Below are positions 32,737 to 39,575 of a stretch of 39,575 nucleotides of DNA, piece by piece. Below the pieces are notes generated by a model. The model was not told the DNA's origin. It did not search any database and saw only the letters and a list, made by a program, of their open reading frames with translations. The stretch lies in NCBI GenBank assembly GCA_945878775.1, contig CAMCUQ010000011.1, positions 1 to 39,575 on the forward strand. Reading direction: 5' to 3'. Source of the stretch: Chthonomonas calidirosea. Its GTDB lineage: Bacteria > Armatimonadota > Chthonomonadetes > Chthonomonadales > Chthonomonadaceae. The translations under genes and the position numbers were made by a program. Positions within the stretch are counted from its first letter, which is position 1. Each line of letters opens with the position of its first letter.

Positions 32737-35328
32737 TTATCGTCGGAACTCTTCCGCGTGTTCCTGACAGAGCCAAAGATAGTGTCCTTCAGGAGTCAGT
32801 ATCTTCTCCAAACCTCGAAAAAGTTCATTGGGGTCTGACTTTTTGAGCAGGGCGCGTAGTTGGCGTAGCTCATAACCTTCTATCGGGGCAGGCATCTCAG
32901 AACTGGTTCTCTCTTTCCAATACTCTTGATTTGAACCGATGATATCCCCATCAAATGTCTCAGGAATGGGGTGGTCCTTGAGTTCCTTTTGCCAAGCATC
33001 CACAAGATCGAGGTGCGATTCCAGAGCGTCGCTCCACTCTTTATGCCACACCTTCAGACTCGGCTTGACAAGAGAGACGTATTTCAAGATTTTGAGGCTC
33101 TTCTCCATGAGTGGCTTTAAGTTCTGAAGCCACTCTTGCGCCTGCGGAATGTTGTATGGCTCTCCAACGATGTGCCACTTTCCTGGATACTGGCAACAGA
33201 GATGGAGTTCGAGAGGGCGCGAAAAGAGGCTTCCTATACCCCTTTGCCCCTTCTCTTTGAGGAGAAAGACGTTTGGGCAATGGGATTCCACAAGGCGTTG
33301 TTGCTCATGGAAGGCTTTGACGAACTCCCGTTGGAGAATGGGGATCATTTCTGCGATTCCAGCCATGATTAGCGCAGTATTCTCGTCTGAGTGTTGGAGT
33401 ATCTTTGCTTCCATCGCATCTATTTTCTCATAAAGTGCGCCAGGTGTGAAGCCGTAGAGCAACTCCGCGACGGGAACCTCGTTCAGCGTTTTACCACAAT
33501 CGATGAGAGACTTTTTGTGTTCATAGTAGCGTTTTAGTGTCTCCAAGTCGAACCGATGGGTACACCCCTCTTCACAACAGCAAGGAATGAGGCAAGTGAT
33601 ACCCAAGCCCAGAAAACGATCAAGGGTCAACTGCAAGCCATCACGCACGAGGGCAAAAAAGTCGTGTGGCGCACTACCCCGCACAGTCAGGCGAACCTCA
33701 CGACTGCTTGGAGAGGCTTGAAGCAGGGCAAGGTGCTTGGGATCGTTTCGTTTATCTCCAAAGAGCGCACCCAATCGCCAGTGAAGCCCCAGCGTAAAGC
33801 GGTGCTGACGGGCAATCGTCCATGTGGGGATGCCTGCGGGTATGGAACTCAGTTGGAAGTGCATGGAGACCTCACGCTGTCCTTTCATTTCCTCCCATCG
33901 CTCCGTGTAGCTCGGCTCCTCCCACGGCACGCACTCCACCACAAGACTCTTGTTTTCGGGATCGTCGGGGATGCGGTAGGAGAGGTCGAACTGCTCCAGA
34001 AGCATGAGAAAATGATCGTGGAGACTGGAATCGAGATCGCTCCAGACTTCTTTCATCTCGGCGCGAGTAAAGACGCCCGCACGTTTCTGCACGTCTGCAT
34101 CGTTGAGAACCTTCGCAATGTGTTCTGTCACCCATTGGGGCTTGAGGATGACGAGATCGTTTAGCTCTGGCTTGTCTTGAAAATGGAGAATCTCACCGAG
34201 GTCATGCATCCACTGTGTGAGGACTCCCATTGCGTCTCTTTCGATGTAGTGGGTTTGCAGAAGGGCTTGAAACTGTGTCAGGGATCGGTGTTTTTCACTT
34301 TCAGGAAGGTTTCGAACGCCTCTGATAGCGTCTGCCCAACGCTTCGAAATCTTTTGTCCCATGAGAGGGAGGTTGGCACTGAGTTCCGCTATTTTATCGC
34401 GAAGTGCGTCGATTCCTTCTGCACTCTGATTACTGACCGCTAAGCAATCTATGACCTGTGGGTATTCGCGCTGAATCTGCTCTTGGGGAATCTGAGCAAG
34501 GCGTTGATCGGTGTGTGTGGCGACTATCAGGATGGGAACCTCGTCCCCCGCTCTGGCGCGAATGGTCTCTAGCCAGTAGTTGATTTTGCCTTGCTCCCAG
34601 TCGTGGCGGGCATTCCAAACCAGTAGATAGAGCGAACGGTTCGCAAGAAAAAACTGGTGTGTGGCGTGATTGATCTGCTGACCGGCAAAGTCCCACACGT
34701 TGAGGGTCATGGTCGTATCCGACTCTGTGGGGTGTGCTAGGCAGAGGTCACGAATGGCGATCCCGTGGGTGGTATCTTGGCTCGGCTCGAACTCCTCTCC
34801 TTTGAGGCGGCGAAGCAGGTTTGTTTTGCCCACTCCCCCTTGCCCCACAAGAAGCATTTTAGAGACCCAATGCCTCTGTGCATCTCTGGCAAGCTCCCGT
34901 AGATAATTCAGAATGGCGTCATTGCCTTGCCGTACTACCTCTGGGGGCATTTCGGAGAGGGGGTTATCATAGACATCAAGTCTCGTGAGGTTCGTGAGGT
35001 TCCCCAACCACTCAGGAAGAGAGGTGAGTTGATTAGAACTGACACCAAGTGCCGTGAGGTTCGTGAGGTTCCCCAAACTCTCAGGAAGAGAGGTGAGTTG
35101 ATTACCACGGACACCAAGTGTCGTGAGGTTCGTGAGGTTCCCCAAACTCTCAGGAAGAGAGGTGAGGTTATTATCCCCGACATAAAGTGTCGTGAGGTTC
35201 GTGAGGTTCCCTAACCACTCAGGAAGACGCGTTACCCTCAAGGTACTGAGACTGAGTACTGTTGCTCCTGTGCGCTCTGCCTCCGCTATTCTTTTCTCTG
35301 CTGCTTCATAGGACATCATTTTACTCAC
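32737..35328 (-). CDS. Roco-family protein: LRR - Roc GTPase - COR
   Basis: This is a bacterial relative of the LRRK2/Roco family. Residues of about 20-130 are leucine-rich repeats of 23 residues (LPESLGNLTNLTTL type). The Roc GTPase (about 150-320) has P-loop GQGGVGKTN, switch II WDFAGQQ and base motif ATHTDQ. A COR dimerisation domain follows (about 330-560). The C-terminal 300 residues include a helical stretch with no kinase. Roco GTPases cycle between monomer and dimer with nucleotide state. No TM or signal is seen, so it is cytoplasmic. GTG 35328 is used; ATG codons nine nt downstream are equally well placed. It follows the serine hydrolase gene by 17 nt. Confidence 0.92.
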   Translation of the reverse strand: MSKMMSYEAAEKRIAEAERTGATVLSLSTLRVTRLPEWLGNLTNLTTLYVGDNNLTSLPESLGNLTNLTTLGVRGNQLTSLPESLGNLTNLTALGVSSNQLTSLPEWLGNLTNLTRLDVYDNPLSEMPPEVVRQGNDAILNYLRELARDAQRHWVSKMLLVGQGGVGKTNLLRRLKGEEFEPSQDTTHGIAIRDLCLAHPTESDTTMTLNVWDFAGQQINHATHQFFLANRSLYLLVWNARHDWEQGKINYWLETIRARAGDEVPILIVATHTDQRLAQIPQEQIQREYPQVIDCLAVSNQSAEGIDALRDKIAELSANLPLMGQKISKRWADAIRGVRNLPESEKHRSLTQFQALLQTHYIERDAMGVLTQWMHDLGEILHFQDKPELNDLVILKPQWVTEHIAKVLNDADVQKRAGVFTRAEMKEVWSDLDSSLHDHFLMLLEQFDLSYRIPDDPENKSLVVECVPWEEPSYTERWEEMKGQREVSMHFQLSSIPAGIPTWTIARQHRFTLGLHWRLGALFGDKRNDPKHLALLQASPSSREVRLTVRGSAPHDFFALVRDGLQLTLDRFLGLGITCLIPCCCEEGCTHRFDLETLKRYYEHKKSLIDCGKTLNEVPVAELLYGFTPGALYEKIDAMEAKILQHSDENTALIMAGIAEMIPILQREFVKAFHEQQRLVESHCPNVFLLKEKGQRGIGSLFSRPLELHLCCQYPGKWHIVGEPYNIPQAQEWLQNLKPLMEKSLKILKYVSLVKPSLKVWHKEWSDALESHLDLVDAWQKELKDHPIPETFDGDIIGSNQEYWKERTSSEMPAPIEGYELRQLRALLKKSDPNELFRGLEKILTPEGHYLWLCQEHAEEFRR
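34984..35228 (-). repeat. four tandem 69-bp DNA repeats encoding LRRs
   Basis: CGTGAGG occurs at 34984, 35053, 35122 and 35191, exactly 69 bp apart. The units are nearly identical, including a nested 9-bp doubling, CGTGAGGTT CGTGAGGTT, which encodes NLTNLT. Each unit is one 23-residue LRR. Near-identity at DNA level points to recent duplication or conversion within the gene. Confidence 0.92.
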
Positions 35329-35345
35329 CCTTTCCCTGCTTGGCT

Positions 35346-36398
35346 TTACTTGGCAGTCGGCTCTAGGGCTTCAAGAACCACTCGCGCAAAGGTGTCGCCA
35401 TCCACGTTCGAGCTATTGCCCTGTATTATGCTGGTTAGCCGAATGACGATTATATCTTGTGAGGGGAAGACGGAAAGGAACTGCCCCCCAAAACCCACCG
35501 CATTATAGGAGTCCTTCGGAAGCTTCACGTCTGCGTTTTTGGTGCGAACCCACCAAAGATAGCCATAGTCCTTGTTTAGGTCTTGACTCGTGTTTGTCGC
35601 CTCCGTAACCCACCCCTTAGGCAACAGCTCCTTGTTTTTCCACTTGCCCCCGTTCAAGAACAGATAGCCTATCTTAGCCAGCTCCCGCGCCGAGATATTC
35701 AGCCCCATGTAGGCGAGCGTCTTGTCTTCAGACTTATCCATCACAAAATTCGTAATTCCGAGAGGTTTATAGAGTCGCTCCGTCAGAAAGTCGTTCATCT
35801 CCTTGCCACTCGCCGCAAAGATCACTTGGCTGAGGGTATTGCTGGCTCCATTGTTATAGTTCCAGATAGTGCCGGGCTTTTTGTCCAGTGGAAGGGCAAT
35901 GGACTTGGGCATCTGTTCTTTCTGCATAATAATGCCGCCGTCCTTGTTTGCCAGTCCCGAAGACATGGTGATCAAGTGCCGAAGCGTGATCGTTTTGCGG
36001 TCGTCATCCTTCCACTCTGGAATGAAGTCGTAGGCGGGCTGTTCGAGCTTCAGCTTTTTGTCCTTGACCAAAAGCCCGATCCCAGTGCTTGCAATCGACT
36101 TTGTGACGGAAAAGGCTTGAAAGCGTGTGTTCTGGTTTTTCCCGTCCCAATACCACTCTGCCACGATCTTGCCGTGTCGAATGACGAGCGCTGCCTGCGT
36201 CTTTTTATCTTGAAAGAGCGTTTTCAGCTTCTCTAGTTTGACGCTAGAGAGTCCATCAGCTTCGGGAGTCGAGACTGCCCAATCGGGTTGGGGCCAATTT
36301 TTGGTAGTCTTATCGGCGCGTGTCGCGCCCCCAAGTACGAGCATAATGCCACACAGGGCAAGCGTCGTTTGACCGAATAAACCTCTTCTTGTTTTCAA
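35346..36398 (-). CDS. exported serine hydrolase, class C beta-lactamase family
   Basis: A signal peptide (about residues 1-28, with LALCGIMLVLGGA) precedes a penicillin-binding-protein-like fold. The nucleophile motif SxxK is Ser97-Val-Thr-Lys100, and the YxN motif appears as WNYNNGAS. The third motif (usually HxG/KTG) reads GFGGQF, as in many EstB/6-aminohexanoate-hydrolase-like members. Such proteins are esterases, peptidases or amidases; antibiotic resistance should not be assumed. It follows the TIM-barrel gene by 42 nt and precedes the Roco gene by 17 nt, so the three probably form one transcript. Confidence 0.85.
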   Translation of the reverse strand: MKTRRGLFGQTTLALCGIMLVLGGATRADKTTKNWPQPDWAVSTPEADGLSSVKLEKLKTLFQDKKTQAALVIRHGKIVAEWYWDGKNQNTRFQAFSVTKSIASTGIGLLVKDKKLKLEQPAYDFIPEWKDDDRKTITLRHLITMSSGLANKDGGIIMQKEQMPKSIALPLDKKPGTIWNYNNGASNTLSQVIFAASGKEMNDFLTERLYKPLGITNFVMDKSEDKTLAYMGLNISARELAKIGYLFLNGGKWKNKELLPKGWVTEATNTSQDLNKDYGYLWWVRTKNADVKLPKDSYNAVGFGGQFLSVFPSQDIIVIRLTSIIQGNSSNVDGDTFARVVLEALEPTAK

Positions 36399-36440
36399 TA
36401 CTCTCTCCTTGTTTTATGAATGCGTTGTGACGGAAAATCT

Positions 36441-37325
36441 CTACTCATCGTGGGTGGCGTACTGCTTCCAAAGACTCTCAAAGTTGCGGAGACATTTCTC
36501 CACGCAAACCATAGGGGGAAGCCCATAACTCTCCTGCTCAATGATAAACCACTTGGTGGCGGTCTTGTGCTGTAGAATGGGGATCACCTCGCTCCAGTTC
36601 TCATCCCCTTCCCCAAGTAGGGCGTTCGGGTTCGTTTTGGAGTGGTCTTTGAGATGCACAGAGACTATGCGAGCGGGGTACTTGAGAAGATAAGGAGCCG
36701 CCTGCTCTCCCACAGAGAGGGCGTTTCCGGTATCGAACTGAAGCCCAACGCTTTTATTGGTGTTCGCGGTGAGAATGTCCCATATCATCTCTCCGTCAAT
36801 CTTCTTAAACTCGTAGTTCTCGTTATGCCAACCGAGCATCATTCCCTTCTTCGCGAGTCGTTTACCGATCTCGTTGAGAAGTTGCGCGGTTTCGAGGATC
36901 GTCTTTCTTGAGTTGCGCCGCTCTTCCGGTATCCACGGAATGGAGAGAAACTTGCACCCCAAGACTTTGCAGTATTCTACGGTCCTATCAAACTTCTCGC
37001 CGAGAAGATCACCTAAGCCGAGGTGTGTGCCATAGCATTTGAGCTTGTTATTATCCAGCAATTGGCGAACCTCTTTTGCGGTGCGCCCATAGTATCCCGC
37101 AAATTCGACTCCCTTAAAGCCCATTTTGGCAAGTGCCTTGAGGGTTCCGGGCAAATCTTTGGCACATTCGGCACGCACAGAGTAGAGTTGTAGCCCGATC
37201 CGAAGTTCTTCTGGTTCAATCTTTTTGGGTTTTCGCGCCAGCGGGTTGGCAGACAAACTTGGGATGAGGAGGAGACTGAGAAGCGCTAGGAAGCAGATTC
37301 TCGTGAGGAGCAGGGTACGCGACAT
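36441..37325 (-). CDS. exported sugar phosphate isomerase/epimerase-like TIM barrel
   Basis: The track ORF starts at 37445, but ATG 37325 has AAAGG about 9 nt upstream and begins a signal peptide (LTRICFLALLSLLLIPSLSA), giving 294 residues. The AP-endonuclease-2/xylose-isomerase-like TIM barrel follows, with IGLQLYSVR, MGFKGVEFAGYYG, LGWHNENYEF, QFDTGNAL and VHLKDH. The last three contain likely metal ligands (His, Glu, Asp, His). The family includes many enzymes on inositols and keto-sugars; the substrate is unknown, and export is typical of copies in planctomycete/verrucomicrobial-like genomes. It leads the operon with the serine hydrolase and Roco gene. Confidence 0.8.
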   Translation of the reverse strand: MSRTLLLTRICFLALLSLLLIPSLSANPLARKPKKIEPEELRIGLQLYSVRAECAKDLPGTLKALAKMGFKGVEFAGYYGRTAKEVRQLLDNNKLKCYGTHLGLGDLLGEKFDRTVEYCKVLGCKFLSIPWIPEERRNSRKTILETAQLLNEIGKRLAKKGMMLGWHNENYEFKKIDGEMIWDILTANTNKSVGLQFDTGNALSVGEQAAPYLLKYPARIVSVHLKDHSKTNPNALLGEGDENWSEVIPILQHKTATKWFIIEQESYGLPPMVCVEKCLRNFESLWKQYATHDE

Positions 37326-37548
37326 CGGTTTTGACCTTTCGTAGCTTGGTTCACAGGTTTGAGCGATAGGTAACGGGCGACTTTGCCCGCTCTGAAGTGA
37401 ATATAGGATACCCCACAGAACGAATTTGCGGATAAGAGGAGGCATTGGAAGCAGAGAAGGGGAAAGATAGAGGGCGAAGGGTCACGCTTGAAAAGTTAGA
37501 AGCGAGAGCAACCCTATCCCTCAATGCAGAGAAAGCGAGGAGAGTCTA

Positions 37549-38709
37549 GTGAAGATAACCGATATTCGTGCTGTGAAACTGAATGTGCCGAAGCCAGAAC
37601 CGAAAGCGCAGGGGCGTAGCAAATCCTGGGCGCAAGATGCCGAAGTTGCAAACCCTATGTCGCGCTACTCAGAATACAAGCGACACCGAAGCCTGTGGCT
37701 TCCCAAATGGGGAGAGGTCTGGTGCAAAGTGACCCTCGAAGATGGCACTTGGGGGCTAGGGCAGACGGGGAACGGCAGAGGCGTTGCAGCAGTGATTGAT
37801 GACCACTTGGCTCCTTTGCTCATTGGAGAGGATGTTCATGCCACCGAGAAGATCGCCGATATGATGTTCCGCATGACAAAACCCTATGGCTCGACGGGTT
37901 TGGCGTCGTATGCAGTCAGTGCTATCGATTTAGCGGTCTGGGACGCACGCGCAAAGCATTTGGGAATGCCGGTATATGCTCTACTTGGGGGTCTTCAGAA
38001 AGAGCGGATTCAGTGCTATTGTACCGGAAACGATGTTGCGTGGTACAAAGAGTTGGGCTTTCAGGCATACAAACTCGCCTGCCCCTATGGTCCTGCCGAC
38101 GGTTGGGAGGGGATCAAGAAGAATGAAGAGTTCATCGCCAACGCACGGGCAATCATTGGAGATTCTGCGGAGTTGATGTTGGACTGTTGGATGGCGTTTG
38201 ACGTGGAGTATATGGTACGCCTAACTGAGGTATTGCACCCCTATCACCTCAAATGGATGGAAGAGTACCTGATTCCCGAAGATTTCGACGGGCATTTGAC
38301 GGTGCGGGAACGGCTCCCTTGGCAAACTCTGGCAACGGGAGAGCATTGGTACACGCACGTTCCGTTCCTTTGGGCAGTGGCACACCGTGCGGTCGATATT
38401 CTTCAGCCCGATATTAACTGGTGTGGGGGAATTTCTACTTGTCGGCGCATTGCAGATGCATCCGATGCGGCAGGAATCGCTGTCATACTTCATGCGGGGG
38501 GAAATACGGTCTTCGGTCAGCACTTCAGTTTTGCCACGCCCAATGTTCCTTGGTGTGAGTTCTTTGTAGGTTCCGACCCCGGTATTCCATTGGAAGAGGG
38601 TTGGCGTTATCCGGGGCAGGCTATTCCTCGCGACGGCTGGATCACACCGAACGATGCGCCGGGGTTCGGCTTAGAGATTAAGGAGGAGTGGATTGAACCC
38701 TATTGGTAA
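37549..38709 (+). CDS. enolase-superfamily dehydratase, L-rhamnonate dehydratase-like
   Basis: This mandelate-racemase-type enzyme of 386 residues has two domains: an N-terminal capping domain and a barrel. Metal ligands sit in ELMLDCW, KWMEEY and LATGEHW, and the catalytic His in AVILHAGG, following the acid-sugar dehydratase layout. Strings such as NPMSRYSEY, YCTGNDVAWYKELGF, LDCWMAFDVEY and DILQPDINWCGG match L-rhamnonate dehydratase (RhmD/YfaW) best by memory. That enzyme converts L-rhamnonate to 2-keto-3-deoxy-L-rhamnonate. The start is GTG with AGGAG upstream. It overlaps the PhzF-like gene. The GH78 gene in this window supports rhamnose use; specificity still needs testing. Confidence 0.8.
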   Translation: MKITDIRAVKLNVPKPEPKAQGRSKSWAQDAEVANPMSRYSEYKRHRSLWLPKWGEVWCKVTLEDGTWGLGQTGNGRGVAAVIDDHLAPLLIGEDVHATEKIADMMFRMTKPYGSTGLASYAVSAIDLAVWDARAKHLGMPVYALLGGLQKERIQCYCTGNDVAWYKELGFQAYKLACPYGPADGWEGIKKNEEFIANARAIIGDSAELMLDCWMAFDVEYMVRLTEVLHPYHLKWMEEYLIPEDFDGHLTVRERLPWQTLATGEHWYTHVPFLWAVAHRAVDILQPDINWCGGISTCRRIADASDAAGIAVILHAGGNTVFGQHFSFATPNVPWCEFFVGSDPGIPLEEGWRYPGQAIPRDGWITPNDAPGFGLEIKEEWIEPYW

Positions 38710-39445
38710 ACCGATCTATCAGGTTGATGCCTTCACATCAGAGGCTTTTCGCGGGAACCCTGCGGCGGTCGTTCTTTTGGATGCGCCCGCGCCGGAAAGC
38801 TGGATGCAACAGCTGGCAATGGAGAATAATCTTGCCGAGACCGCCTATCTGCTTGCAGAAGGCGACGGCTACGGGTTACGCTGGTTCACGCCAGAGATAG
38901 AGGTTGATCTCTGCGGTCATGCAACCCTCGCAAGCGCACACGTGCTTTGGGAAACGGCAAAACTCTCCCGCGACACGCAAGCCCGTTTCTACACCAAAAG
39001 TGGACTGCTTACTGCCGACTATGAAGAGGGCTGGATCACTCTCAATTTTCCTGTCACGCCTCCACACCCCGTCGCTGTCCCCCCAGGGCTGCTAGAGGCG
39101 TTGGGAGCGGAGGCTACCTCCCTTCATAAGAGCCGGTTCGACTATCTTGTAGAGGTGGAATCGGAGGCGATTGTGCGTAACATGAACCCCGATTTTCGCC
39201 TCTTAAAGTCCCTGCCTGTGCGCGGTGTTATAGTCACTGCGAAGGCGGAAACGGGAGAATTCGATTTCATATCCCGCTTCTTTGCTCCTGGCGCAGGAAT
39301 AGAAGAAGACCCCGCTACAGGCTCAACCCACTGTTGCCTAACACCCTTTTGGGCAGAACGATTGGGAAAAACAGAGATGAACGCCTACCAAGCTTCCAAA
39401 CGGGGCGGTGTTTTACGGGTACGCTTAATCTTTAGTTTCCGGTAA
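38693..39445 (+). CDS. PhzF-family isomerase-like protein, C-terminus apparently truncated
   Basis: The PhzF fold is two similar beta-barrel halves. Signatures are QVDAFTSEAFRGNPAAVVLL, NNLAETAYLL with the probable catalytic Glu, DLCGHATLASAH and DPATGSTHCCLTPFW. The start is TTG, with AGGAGG 6 nt upstream, inside the last codons of the dehydratase gene (17-nt overlap), so translation is coupled. At 250 residues it is short. The last normal string, ASKRGGVLRVRL, is followed at once by IFSFR and a stop, where relatives continue for about 20 residues. The tail may have been replaced by inserted DNA. Substrate unknown; family members isomerise or epimerise small metabolites. Confidence 0.8.
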   Translation: MNPIGKPIYQVDAFTSEAFRGNPAAVVLLDAPAPESWMQQLAMENNLAETAYLLAEGDGYGLRWFTPEIEVDLCGHATLASAHVLWETAKLSRDTQARFYTKSGLLTADYEEGWITLNFPVTPPHPVAVPPGLLEALGAEATSLHKSRFDYLVEVESEAIVRNMNPDFRLLKSLPVRGVIVTAKAETGEFDFISRFFAPGAGIEEDPATGSTHCCLTPFWAERLGKTEMNAYQASKRGGVLRVRLIFSFR

Positions 39446-39575
39446 AAGTATGTAGACAAAAAGTGTGTTACGACATCAGGCAACTTCTGAGGTAGAGTTA
39501 AGTCGCCAAACAAATCCTCTTCCCGGAGTACCTGATGTCCTCTCTAGTCTACCGTATAATCCCGCTGTTCACACA
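39425..39575 (+). mobile_element. possible left end of an inserted element, cut by the window edge
   Basis: The PhzF-like reading frame loses family similarity near 39425, and the following DNA has no similarity to a PhzF tail. A new ORF begins at 39535. This looks like insertion of an IS-type element, but the right end, target duplication and terminal repeats are outside the window, so the call is tentative. Confidence 0.35.
39535..39575 (+). CDS. 5' end of an ORF, possibly a transposase (partial)
   Basis: ATG at 39535 follows GGAG by about 7 nt and opens MSSLVYRIIPLFT before the window ends. Thirteen codons are too few to name a family. Its place about 110 nt inside the presumed inserted element makes a transposase the leading guess. 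Confidence 0.35.
   Translation, partial: MSSLVYRIIPLFT

Noticed and set aside
34927-35214. Plus-strand ORF with repeats REVREVPQTLRKRGE
   Set aside because: The repetitive peptide is only the reverse reading of the 69-bp LRR repeats of the Roco gene.
35346-36398. Reading the serine hydrolase as a beta-lactamase resistance gene
   Set aside because: SxxK and YxN are shared by esterases and peptidases; nothing in the sequence or context points to beta-lactam hydrolysis.
37373-37390. Stem-loop with hexaloop AAAGUC on the minus strand (A1 and G4 present)
   Set aside because: It matches an ANTAR loop by position, but it is single, has a short stem and lies before an unrelated sugar-isomerase-like gene.

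Overview
The window is an almost fully coding stretch of a free-living heterotrophic bacterium with moderate GC. Clues are signal peptides and extracytoplasmic enzymes typical of diderm or near-diderm soil and hot-spring lineages, UDP-GlcNAc-based polysaccharide genes, RapZ-YvcK, a PknB-type kinase with a PP2C phosphatase, an ANTAR regulator, HEAT-repeat proteins, a Roco protein and plant-polysaccharide (rhamnose) enzymes. I tentatively place it near Armatimonadota (Chthonomonas-like). This is inference; no rRNA or marker set is present.

Layout. 178-5958 (+) is a five-gene cell-surface polysaccharide operon: UDP-GlcNAc 2-epimerase, Wzz-type chain-length protein, membrane-anchored transglutaminase-like protein, O-antigen ligase/polymerase and a propeller-like protein. 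It ends at a perfect 14-bp hairpin. An MFS exporter (6125-7444) converges with, and overlaps, a minus-strand operon hisC - sialidase-like - DHODH-like (7398-10563). The DHODH-like protein keeps its FMN site but has lost nearly all orotate-binding residues and the catalytic Cys. A C39-type papain-fold protein (+) and an alkaline-phosphatase-family protein (-) follow.

13813-18900 (-) is a phospho-signalling operon: a 33-aa membrane microprotein resembling the anchor of FhaB, a PP2C phosphatase with a membrane-anchored C-terminal region, a Ser/Thr kinase with an Ig-like domain and about five C-terminal helices, and a membrane-anchored HEAT-repeat protein. It closes at a strong hairpin. Upstream of it is a GH78-like alpha-L-rhamnosidase.

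21748-23992 holds a small membrane protein, a HEAT-repeat gene split by an in-frame TAG, and an unrecognised secreted/anchored protein. 24341-26643 is rapZ-yvcK, ended by an 18-bp bidirectional hairpin. 26771-29631 (-) is a nitrogen-sensing cluster: a sigma70 promoter, a 20-codon leader ORF, an ANTAR response regulator, a leader with two hexaloop hairpins, amt and glnK.

29777-37325 (-) holds a YVTN-propeller/phosphoesterase, a decayed small secreted-protein gene, a Roco (LRR-Roc-COR) protein with near-identical 69-bp LRR DNA repeats, a serine hydrolase and a sugar-phosphate-isomerase-like TIM barrel. 37549-39445 (+) encodes an L-rhamnonate-dehydratase-like enolase-superfamily enzyme and a PhzF-like protein whose C-terminus looks cut off, perhaps by a mobile element that begins before the window ends. 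With the rhamnosidase, the dehydratase suggests uptake and oxidative breakdown of L-rhamnose from polysaccharides.

I saw no rRNA, tRNA or CRISPR array. Most other lines of the ORF track are antisense shadows.
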